Shown piece by piece: positions 8,516-15,460 of a stretch of DNA of 54,275 bases. The position numbers and the translations under genes are program-made. Positions within the stretch are counted from its first letter, which is position 1; the number at the start of each line of letters is the position of its first letter. The stretch covers positions 1-54,275 of the forward strand of contig JAUZNZ010000032.1 of NCBI GenBank assembly GCA_030706735.1. Direction: 5' to 3'. A model generated the notes under the pieces. The model saw only the letters and a list, made by a program, of their open reading frames with translations. It was not told the origin of the DNA and made no database searches. Origin of the DNA: Bacteroidota bacterium (GTDB lineage Bacteria; Bacteroidota; Bacteroidia; Chitinophagales; Chitinophagaceae).

Positions 8516-9623
8516 AATATTTAGTTATAGGAGCGCCCGATTCCCCGGCGGCATTACTGACCCCGGACAATGGAATGCGCAGGGAAACCGTGAACGTATC
8601 TGCCTCCCGGGTCATCTTCAGGCTATGACAACCCGGATAAAGCAGGTTCAATCTCCTTCGTACATTCTGCAGCCCCAGTCCGGACGCCGAATCGGATCCC
8701 GGTCCGGACGCCACGGCCGGCTCTCCCGCCGGATGGCAGCTATTGACGAGTTTGAGATCCAGCGCTTCCCCGCTTACATGGAGGTGAAGGCTGATCCAGC
8801 AGACATCGAGCTGCTCCGACACGCCGTGCTTGAAGCAATTCTCGACGAACGGCAGTAAGAGCAATGGAGCGACCTGCTTGCCGCTCATGTCGCCGGTGAA
8901 CCGGGTGGAAATTTCCAGGCGCTGGCCGTAACGCAGCTGCTCCAGCCCGATATAATGCTGGATGATCCCGATCTCCTCGGCGATCGGCACGGCCGGCTCG
9001 TCGGATTCATACAATATATATCTGAGCAGCGCGGACAATTTCAGGATGGCCTGCGGCGCCTGCGATGACTTCTCCAGGCTCAACGAATAGAGGTTGTTCA
9101 GCGTATTGAACAAAAAATGCGGATGCAGCTGCGATCTCAGGAACAGCAATTCGGTGGTCAGCTTTTCTTTTTCCAATTTTTGCTGCAATTCTTTTTCGAC
9201 GAACCAGTGTTTAAGCAGCTTGATGGATACCGCGATCCAGCCGACGCTGAACAGGACGGATATGCTGCGTGGGAAGTTACCGGGTCGCCACAGGTGCGGG
9301 AAACCCGAGTAATGCAGCAGGTATACATCCGCTATTCGCAGGTAGAGGAGGGAGACGGCAACGATCAGAAAAAATACGGGGATCGCCGCATACATTCTCC
9401 TTTTGAAAATAAAATGAGGGATCAGCACGTAGATCAGGGAATAGACGAAGATCATGTGCCCGGGCATGAAACCGATCGTATTCACCAGGATCTCCAGGGG
9501 TTCGAAATCCCGGCCGAAAACAAAATAGAAGAATACCGTGACCCCCAGCCAAAAAAGGATGTGCTGGAGGACGCGCCGCCGCGATAACTTATGGAGAAGG
9601 GCAGAATACATGAGCTCAGGCAT
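8490..9623 (-). CDS. LytS-type sensor histidine kinase
   Basis: This is a 377-residue membrane kinase. Four hydrophobic helices occupy about residues 15-150, without a recognisable extracellular sensor domain. The His_kinase (PF06580) module follows, with phospho-acceptor His in the segment LRSQLHPHFLFNTLNNLYSL, and then a HATPase_c domain with LLLLPFVENCFKHG (N box) and GLGLQNVRRRL (G box). It overlaps its LytTR partner by 26 bases. ATGs lie at 9623 and four codons later; the first is taken. The signal sensed cannot be inferred. Confidence 0.92.
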   Translation of the reverse strand: MPELMYSALLHKLSRRRVLQHILFWLGVTVFFYFVFGRDFEPLEILVNTIGFMPGHMIFVYSLIYVLIPHFIFKRRMYAAIPVFFLIVAVSLLYLRIADVYLLHYSGFPHLWRPGNFPRSISVLFSVGWIAVSIKLLKHWFVEKELQQKLEKEKLTTELLFLRSQLHPHFLFNTLNNLYSLSLEKSSQAPQAILKLSALLRYILYESDEPAVPIAEEIGIIQHYIGLEQLRYGQRLEISTRFTGDMSGKQVAPLLLLPFVENCFKHGVSEQLDVCWISLHLHVSGEALDLKLVNSCHPAGEPAVASGPGSDSASGLGLQNVRRRLNLLYPGCHSLKMTREADTFTVSLRIPLSGVSNAAGESGAPITKYYETEMYPG

Positions 9624-9831
9624 TCTTCAAATTACCTTATAGACGGCGGAAAAAAGACAATGTTGCTCACCTTTCGACCAAACCCGTATTTCCGTCGATG
9701 AACGGTAATCCGGCCGCCTCCCGTGCGTTCAGCGACGCAAACAGGACCGCTGTCCATCCAGTCTGCCTGTTGGTCGACAATCCGAAAAAACCTTTCGCCC
9801 GGCCCCTAGTTTTATGGCAAAATCATGCACG

Positions 9832-10188
9832 ATGAAAAAATTCCCCTATATCGCCGTCCTCTTTTTTTTAGCCTGGATCGTACCCGGCAAGACGTCCGCC
9901 CAGGCCAGGGCAGACTGGATGCCCGATGAAGGCTTCTGGCAGGTCGTTGCCTGCCCAACGGACAAGCAACCCAATGACAAGCAGACCCTGCTGGTTCAGT
10001 TCTACGGTTTCCATGAGCAGCTCATTTACGAGGAGCAGCTTGACGTCCGCGATTTCAACCCGCATAAAAGACGGACCCGCCTGGTGCTGAATGAGTGTCT
10101 GCGGACCGCCTTGTCCGCCTCAACCAGGAACAAGGAGGTCTTAATGGACCCAGGTTGGGTCTCGGCAAGAATGAGGCAACAAAAATGA
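9832..10188 (+). CDS. Small exported protein of unknown function
   Basis: I do not recognise this family. The 118 residues start with a clear Sec signal peptide (MKKFPYIAVLFFLAWIVPGKTSAQA), leaving a mature part of about 90 residues with a Trp-rich start and a basic C-terminus. The frame also has an ATG at 9814, but that would place six residues in front of an already complete signal peptide, so 9832 is preferred. The gene is followed after 20 bases by the retropepsin-like gene, which overlaps the glycogen-binding-domain gene, so the three may form an operon. It is divergent from the LytS/LytTR pair, 208 bases away. Confidence 0.6.
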   Translation: MKKFPYIAVLFFLAWIVPGKTSAQARADWMPDEGFWQVVACPTDKQPNDKQTLLVQFYGFHEQLIYEEQLDVRDFNPHKRRTRLVLNECLRTALSASTRNKEVLMDPGWVSARMRQQK

Positions 10189-10208
10189 AGAAATGAGTAC
10201 CTTAGCTC

Positions 10209-11159
10209 ATGCGCATCCTTCGGCCCGGGTTGTTCATTGCTGTGTGTGCCAGCCTCTGCTGGGCTGTTCCGGCGCGTTCCCCGATACCGGATCCGGCTTC
10301 CGATCCGGTCATTAAAATGGACTCCGCCTCCTGCGTCATCCCCTTTATACGCGCCGGCAACCTGATCGTCATCAAAGCGAAGGTCGACACGATCGAAGGT
10401 AATTTCATCCTGGACACGGGCGCACCGGGACTGGTATTGAACCTGAGCTATTTTCGCCACTATCCTTCCCGGTCAACGGGGACGGATGGAGGGGGAATAA
10501 CCGGTTCGGTGGGAGGAAATGAAGGCACGATGGTTGACCATGTCCTTATGGGCGGAGTGCACTATTATCATGTGGAAGCCGACCGCATCAACCTCGGCCA
10601 TATCGAGAACAATAAGGGCATCCGGATCCTGGGTCTGCTCGGCATGCAGCTGTTTACGAAATTCGAGATGATCATCGACTATGAAAAGTCGGTCATCTTT
10701 CTGCATTTGATCTCGGGAAAGGGCTCGGCCGAATATCGCAGCGAACAACTCAAGGACACTACCTCATTCGACGAATTGCCTATCGACATCACCGACTATA
10801 AGATCATTGTCCATACGGAAATGGCAGGCAAACGCCTGCTGTTCCTCGTCGATTTCGGGGCCGAATCGAATGTCCTGGACAGCCGTCTGCCCAATAAGAT
10901 ATTAGAGAACGTGACCGTCACCCAACGCGTGTTGCTCGATGGCAGCGGAGCCAGGAAGGTGGAAGCCTTATATGGCAGCCTGAAGAACATGAGGATCGGA
11001 GGCCGCGCGGTGGGCGATCTGCCGGTTCTGATCACCAACCTTCAATACATGTGCACCAGCTACGACCATTGCCTGGACGGTATGCTGGGTTTCGATTTTC
11101 TGTCATTACATAAAATTGGGTTTAATTTTGTAAGGCATAAAATGTATATATGGCGATAA
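10209..11159 (+). CDS. Exported retropepsin-like aspartyl protease family protein
   Basis: This 316-residue protein has an N-terminal signal peptide and two retropepsin-type lobes. Lobe one has ILDTGAPGLVLNL with candidate catalytic Asp69 and a flap-like GGG segment. Lobe two has FLVDFGAESNVLD with Asp215, followed by LDGMLGFDFL, the hydrophobic-hydrophobic-Gly motif of this fold. The second lobe carries DFG instead of the usual DTG or DSG, so its catalytic competence is uncertain. Bacterial two-lobed members (Asp_protease_2-like) are poorly characterised. The last ten bases overlap the next gene, showing tight coupling to the four-domain glycogen-binding protein. Confidence 0.72.
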   Translation: MRILRPGLFIAVCASLCWAVPARSPIPDPASDPVIKMDSASCVIPFIRAGNLIVIKAKVDTIEGNFILDTGAPGLVLNLSYFRHYPSRSTGTDGGGITGSVGGNEGTMVDHVLMGGVHYYHVEADRINLGHIENNKGIRILGLLGMQLFTKFEMIIDYEKSVIFLHLISGKGSAEYRSEQLKDTTSFDELPIDITDYKIIVHTEMAGKRLLFLVDFGAESNVLDSRLPNKILENVTVTQRVLLDGSGARKVEALYGSLKNMRIGGRAVGDLPVLITNLQYMCTSYDHCLDGMLGFDFLSLHKIGFNFVRHKMYIWR

Positions 11160-12604
11160 GAGATTTCCTGATGTCTTGCGCGTTCGCGGCGACCTGTCTG
11201 ACCGGAACCGGTCTGCACGCGCAGCCTGATACCCATACCTATGGGATCAGGGACGGCAGGATGATGATCTCCCTCGGCAAACAGATCCGGCGCGCAACGC
11301 TGGATAGCTTTATCGCCCGCTACAACCTCGATTCCATCGGCCTTCATGAGCTCCTGTTTTCCGGGAACCACGATTCATTGAAAAAATTGGGTTGGGAGGT
11401 GGAGATCGGCAGGGACAATATCTTCGTGGTCAGTAAACCCCTGATCAGTTTCGGGGACATCGGCGACCCGGCCAGGCAAATGCAGATGACCGAAAAACAC
11501 CCGACGTTCGCGGAACTGTTCCCGCCCGTGAATAACGGCATCCTGTATGGATATAATCGATTCAGACACAAATATCCCTTTGTGGCCAACCAGGGTGCGG
11601 TGACGATCTTCCTTCGGGGCGAGGCTAACGCAAACAAGGTCATTCTGGCTGGCAGCTTTAACGACTGGTCCCCCTACGGCCTCGCTATGCGACGCACCGA
11701 CAGCGGGTGGATCGCCAAGGTCCCTCTCAAACCCGGAAAATACTGGTACAAGTTCATCGTCGACGGAAGGTGGACGATCGATGAGGACAATCAGCAACGG
11801 GAGAATGACGGTCTCGGCAACACGAACTCCGTGTTCTATGTGACGAATGCGGTCTTCATCCTCCCTGGCTATACGGACGCCCGTTCGGTGTATTTGGCCG
11901 GCAGCTTCAATGACTGGCGAAGCGGCCAATTGCAAATGGTCAAAGCGCCAACGGGATGGAGATTACCCCTGTTCCTCGCGGAAGGAACGCATACCTATCG
12001 CTATATCGTCGATGGTCATTGGATGGCCGATCCGGCAAATCCCGATAAACTGCCCAATGAATATGGAGAATTCAACTCCGTTGTCCGGCTTGGTCAACCG
12101 CATCTTTTTGAATTGCCCGGCCACAGCAGCGCAAGGCAGGTCGTGCTGAGCGGCAGCTTCAATCATTGGCGGAAGAATGAATTGTTCATGGAAAGGACGG
12201 CCTCCGGATGGAAGCTTGCTTACACGATGGGGCCCGGGAATTACGAATACCGCTTCATAGTCGACGGTGAATGGATCACCGACCCGCAAAACCCCATGAC
12301 CTTGCGCGAAGGCGGGAAGATCAGCAATTCCTATCTCATCATTGACCCCAATTATACCTTCCGACTGAAAGGCAATGCCGGCGCGCACCAGGTTTTCCTT
12401 TCCGGGGACTTCGTCGGCTGGAGCCCGAATACCCTGGCCATGCAGCATCAGGGCGACGAATGGGTCTGCAGCGTCCATCTGTCCGCAGGCAAACATCTCT
12501 ACAAATTCATCGTGGACGGAAAATGGATCATCGACCCCGGGAACCGGATCTGGGAACAGAACGAATATGGTACGGGGAACTCCATTGTCTGGATGGACAA
12601 ATGA
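11150..12604 (+). CDS. Exported protein with four tandem AMPK/CBM48-type glycogen-binding domains
   Basis: The 484 residues comprise a signal peptide (about 1-24, ending GLHAQ), a region of about 120 residues I do not recognise, and four tandem repeats at about 151-231, 236-314, 320-398 and 403-482. Each repeat carries LxGxFNxW (FNDWS, FNDWR, FNHWR, FVGWS), GW or EW, and YKFIVDG[KRHE]W followed by a D-P/D-N turn. These are the hallmarks of the AMPK1_CBM/CBM48 E-set fold that binds glycogen or starch. No glycosidase domain is present, which is unusual because CBM48 normally precedes a GH13 catalytic domain. It could act as a polysaccharide-binding scaffold or adhesin. It overlaps the upstream protease-like gene by ten bases. 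Confidence 0.85.
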   Translation: MAIRDFLMSCAFAATCLTGTGLHAQPDTHTYGIRDGRMMISLGKQIRRATLDSFIARYNLDSIGLHELLFSGNHDSLKKLGWEVEIGRDNIFVVSKPLISFGDIGDPARQMQMTEKHPTFAELFPPVNNGILYGYNRFRHKYPFVANQGAVTIFLRGEANANKVILAGSFNDWSPYGLAMRRTDSGWIAKVPLKPGKYWYKFIVDGRWTIDEDNQQRENDGLGNTNSVFYVTNAVFILPGYTDARSVYLAGSFNDWRSGQLQMVKAPTGWRLPLFLAEGTHTYRYIVDGHWMADPANPDKLPNEYGEFNSVVRLGQPHLFELPGHSSARQVVLSGSFNHWRKNELFMERTASGWKLAYTMGPGNYEYRFIVDGEWITDPQNPMTLREGGKISNSYLIIDPNYTFRLKGNAGAHQVFLSGDFVGWSPNTLAMQHQGDEWVCSVHLSAGKHLYKFIVDGKWIIDPGNRIWEQNEYGTGNSIVWMDK

Positions 12605-12747
12605 TCCCTGCACTTAACGATCACAGCGGCTTCGGCATGGGACACTATATCTCTTCAGGGATCATCCATGAGCACAAGGGCGCCATCTGGGCCAAAAGGA
12701 ATTCCGACGTGGGCAAAAGTCCGATGAAAGCACATTTCTTTATCATG
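12601..12747 (+). pseudogene. Remnant of a histidine-kinase HATPase_c C-terminus
   Basis: An open frame beginning at the ATG that overlaps the previous stop (ATGA) encodes SGFGMGHYISSGIIHEH, then KGAIWAKRNSDVGKS and AHFFI. This corresponds to the G2 box and final beta strand of sensor kinases (typically GxGLGLYI...IxxxHxGxIWxxSxxGKGSxFxF). The normal Leu of GLGL/GLYI is His, and GKGS has become GKSP. Nothing corresponding to the kinase core lies upstream, where the frame is inside the glycogen-binding gene. The stub ends at the 3' end of the convergent SUKH gene. It looks like the 3' relic of a kinase lost by deletion. Confidence 0.65.
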
Positions 12748-12754
12748 GATCCGG

Positions 12755-13327
12755 TTATTTTAATTTCCAAAACGCAGATCCGGGGTTCATCTTTGCGGCA
12801 ATCTTCCGGTGCCGGTCAGTATCAACTGCCAACCGCCCGTCGCGCCGGTCAATCGACAGGGCGCCTTCCTTATAGGCCCTGATCGTCGTCTCCGCCATCG
12901 TATTGATGGAATCAAAGTAGGTGTAAGGTTCGTCGATCGACAACAACGAAACCGAATAGATATGCAGCTTTCCCCGATCGCCGTCTCGGCTGTTATTGAA
13001 CAGCAGCATATCGCCGGTTACATCCCCGATCAAAGGGATAAATGGACTTCCCGGATCGAACTCCGCATATTCGGCCACTCCCTCCATCGAAAACAAAACG
13101 CCAAAGACGAACAGCTCGTCGGTCGCGTCGATACCCCCGGAAATATCGACCCCGTTCTTCCAAAGGAAAAGGTCTTTGAAGGCCTGATCCTCCACGCCAA
13201 GCGCCTTCATTCGCTCGCTGACCTCCTTTTCCGGCAGCGGGTCTTGCAGTTTCTTATAATTTTCAGGGTTCTTCTCCCTCAGGATGCTGTCCAATTCGGC
13301 CAGCAGGATCTTCATATCTTTCATCAT
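12755..13327 (-). CDS. SUKH (SMI1/KNR4) domain protein
   Basis: This is a 190-residue cytoplasmic protein without signal or membrane segment. The SMI1/KNR4 pattern is visible as LPEKEVSERMKALG, then FLWKNGVDI and a region around FIPLIGDVTGDMLLFN. SUKH proteins often act as immunity proteins against polymorphic toxins, or as stand-alone protein-binding modules. The frame has a GTG at 13366, but the tandem ATGs at 13327 and 13324 are the more likely starts. No toxin gene is adjacent: it converges on the kinase remnant and lies downstream of gluQ in the same orientation, with about 95 bases between. Immunity function is therefore only a family-level possibility. Confidence 0.72.
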   Translation of the reverse strand: MMKDMKILLAELDSILREKNPENYKKLQDPLPEKEVSERMKALGVEDQAFKDLFLWKNGVDISGGIDATDELFVFGVLFSMEGVAEYAEFDPGSPFIPLIGDVTGDMLLFNNSRDGDRGKLHIYSVSLLSIDEPYTYFDSINTMAETTIRAYKEGALSIDRRDGRLAVDTDRHRKIAAKMNPGSAFWKLK

Positions 13328-13421
13328 GCCCGAATCTAATAAATTATTGGGGTTCAGGTACACCACGCTCCCAACTTGACCCGCAAGGGACGCGACCGGT
13401 TCGCTGGGCCCTGCGGGATGA

Positions 13422-14327
13422 CTAAAGGCGAGAACTGTTTGCCTGGCCGATGAGTTCCTGCCAGGTTCGCGGCCTGGCTTGTGGTAAGCCCAGCATCCGG
13501 GCGATCATCGTGCAGATTGCCTGCCGGTCATAGCCTTCTTTACGGAGATGTTGCACTGACGTAGTGCCTGCGGATTTGGAAAGCTTTTTATGACCGGGGC
13601 CAAGCAACAATGGATGATGGTAAAAGCTGATCCGGCGAAATGCGTCCTTTTGCAGTACGACCGACAGGTATTGCTGCGCCATGGTCGACGACCGAAGGTC
13701 TTCGCCACGTACGACCAGGTCGACGCCGTAATGCAGGTCGTCAAGCATCGAGGTCAGCTGGTATGCGGGGAAGCCATCCTTCCTTCGAACGATGAAATTC
13801 TGCATGTCCGCGGGAAGGGTCGCCATGATCGTTGCGTCGCTCCCGGGCGCATTGCCCCCGGTGACGCCCACCCCGGACCAGATCCTGACGTTCAATTGAC
13901 GCGGAGTGGTCGTGTCCAGACGCCATGCAGCGTCCGGGGTATCCAGTGGTAATGCTTTGTCTTTACAGGTGCAAACGGTCCTGCTGAGTTGGGAGCGCGA
14001 ACAGACGCAGGCAAATACCGATCCGCTTGCACGGAGGTCCTCCAGAGCGCGCCGGTACAGTTCCAATCGATGCACCTGCGAGTACCGCTCCTCGAACTCG
14101 CCGCTGTTCATCGGTCCTTCGTCCCAGGGAATGTCCAGGAAACCCAACGTCCCGAAGATATCATCCACATACTCCGGCAACACCCGGTCACGATCAAGGT
14201 CATCGATCCGCAGCAGGATCTTTGCACCCGATTGTTCCGCCAGGGCGGCCGTGAGCGCAAAAGAATATACATTCCCCAAATGCAGATAGCCGCTGGGTGT
14301 CGGCGCTATGCGGGTCTTGTTGAACAA
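13422..14327 (-). CDS. gluQ: Glutamyl-Q tRNA(Asp) synthetase
   Basis: This enzyme activates glutamate and attaches it to queuosine at the wobble position of tRNA(Asp). The 301 residues correspond to the catalytic half of a glutamyl-tRNA synthetase without an anticodon-binding domain, which is diagnostic of GluQ. Visible motifs are the HIGH-like signature in APTPSGYLHLGN, IDDLDRDRV, the zinc-ligand Cys cluster (CVCSR ... CTCKD), VRGEDL and the class I lysine loop KKLSKSAG. The frame has no ATG: the codon before FNKTRIAPTPSG is TTG at 14327, and the codons further upstream read on without a better start, so TTG initiation is inferred. Confidence 0.9.
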   Translation of the reverse strand: MFNKTRIAPTPSGYLHLGNVYSFALTAALAEQSGAKILLRIDDLDRDRVLPEYVDDIFGTLGFLDIPWDEGPMNSGEFEERYSQVHRLELYRRALEDLRASGSVFACVCSRSQLSRTVCTCKDKALPLDTPDAAWRLDTTTPRQLNVRIWSGVGVTGGNAPGSDATIMATLPADMQNFIVRRKDGFPAYQLTSMLDDLHYGVDLVVRGEDLRSSTMAQQYLSVVLQKDAFRRISFYHHPLLLGPGHKKLSKSAGTTSVQHLRKEGYDRQAICTMIARMLGLPQARPRTWQELIGQANSSRL

Positions 14328-14470
14328 GAAAGTGAACTTTTTGTAATATACTTATTTTCAAGTCATCGGCCCCGGCGCCATCGTCGCCATGGCTGCCAGG
14401 CCGAATCCCGGACTGGGAAATCCTGATTTATATCAATATTTCTTTATATCAGGCAACCTTTTCGACCCAA

Positions 14471-14487
14471 TATCTGTTTCTCAGATA
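14471..14487. promoter_or_regulatory. Inverted repeat in the gluQ-lipoprotein divergent region
   Basis: TATCTG-TTTCT-CAGATA is a perfect 6+5+6 palindrome in the 222-base region between the divergent gluQ and the lipoprotein gene, about 60 bases upstream of the latter. A second, looser repeat (CCTGAT ... ATCAGG, about 14421-14453) lies just before it. Either could be an operator; no regulator is implicated. Confidence 0.35.
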
Positions 14488-14549
14488 AATGGGCCCGACG
14501 CTGGTTACAATCCGACCTTCCGCGTTGACCTATATTCCTGGGCGCTGAA

Positions 14550-15404
14550 ATGAATAATTTAATACGCATATTTCCGATTGCCGGCCTGTCGCTTATCCTG
14601 GCCTGTTCCTGCAAGAAGAGCAGTGCCCCCCCGGGCCCGGCATCTCCGCCTGGAAATACCACGGCTGTCCTGTACGGAGATTCCATTTATTATTTGCGTC
14701 CGCAAGCCGGCGATCTCATCGTCAGCCCCCTTCATCCCTCCGCCGGTCAGTATATCGGTTTCCCCGACGGCATACAGATCGACGGGAATACCGGCGAGAT
14801 CAATGTATCGAAGAGCGAGACGGGATTGAGATACCGCGTGTCCTTCATCCCAAAGGGTTCTTCCGACACCGTTTCGCAGATCGTCATTATTTCCGGAGTC
14901 AATTTCCTGGACGGCTTTTATAACCTGGCACAAGGGGATTCCATCGCCAATCCGATCTATAACGGCTGGACCTCCAACGCGATCCCTGGATTGAATAACG
15001 GCAGCGCCTTCGATGAAGGGTCCAATTGTAACCGGCAAGGTTGCACGATCGACCTCGGCACCGGCCGGATCAATCTCGCACAAACGGTTCGCAACGGCGT
15101 CTTCGGAACCATTCCTTCGAGTAATAGCCGGCAGGAATTCCTGATGAGCTACCGGATCAACGATAAGAGCCTTGAGGCATTGAACAGCATCGATATCAAG
15201 ATCTATTATTTCGAGACGATGAACGATGTATCGCAGGAGGTATATGATATCATTTCTTCCCGCCAGGGCACCATTTTGGGGTCATCTTCGGATCTCATCC
15301 GTCATTTGACCCAGCGCACAGCCAACGGCATCGCCGTGACCGGCCTGGGAGCGGCCAGACCTGCCAAGCCAAGGCCCCCCTGCATTTTCATTATCGGCCG
15401 TTAG
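14550..15404 (+). CDS. Lipoprotein of unknown function upstream of the CHAT protease
   Basis: The 284 residues start with a lipoprotein signal (LSLILACSCKKS; acylation at the first or second Cys). A Pro/Ser linker follows, then a putative Ig-like segment (about 35-115; DGIQIDGNTGEINVS resembles putative-Ig folds) and a roughly 150-residue domain I do not recognise. That domain contains two close cysteines in GSNCNRQGCTIDL. The C-terminus is basic and Pro-rich (ARPAKPRPPC). The stop is 56 bases before the preferred ATG of the TPR-CHAT gene in the same orientation, so this lipoprotein is a candidate partner or substrate of that protease. That link is inference from adjacency. Confidence 0.6.
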   Translation: MNNLIRIFPIAGLSLILACSCKKSSAPPGPASPPGNTTAVLYGDSIYYLRPQAGDLIVSPLHPSAGQYIGFPDGIQIDGNTGEINVSKSETGLRYRVSFIPKGSSDTVSQIVIISGVNFLDGFYNLAQGDSIANPIYNGWTSNAIPGLNNGSAFDEGSNCNRQGCTIDLGTGRINLAQTVRNGVFGTIPSSNSRQEFLMSYRINDKSLEALNSIDIKIYYFETMNDVSQEVYDIISSRQGTILGSSSDLIRHLTQRTANGIAVTGLGAARPAKPRPPCIFIIGR

Positions 15405-15460
15405 TGCCCCTGATCCATCCGCCTATTTACGTAAATTGGCGAGTGGAATCCCATTCGTTC

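Noticed and set aside
11600-12604. Tandem similarity in the four-domain gene as a DNA repeat or CRISPR-like array
   Set aside because: The repeats are protein-level only (about 83 residues each) with strongly diverged DNA.
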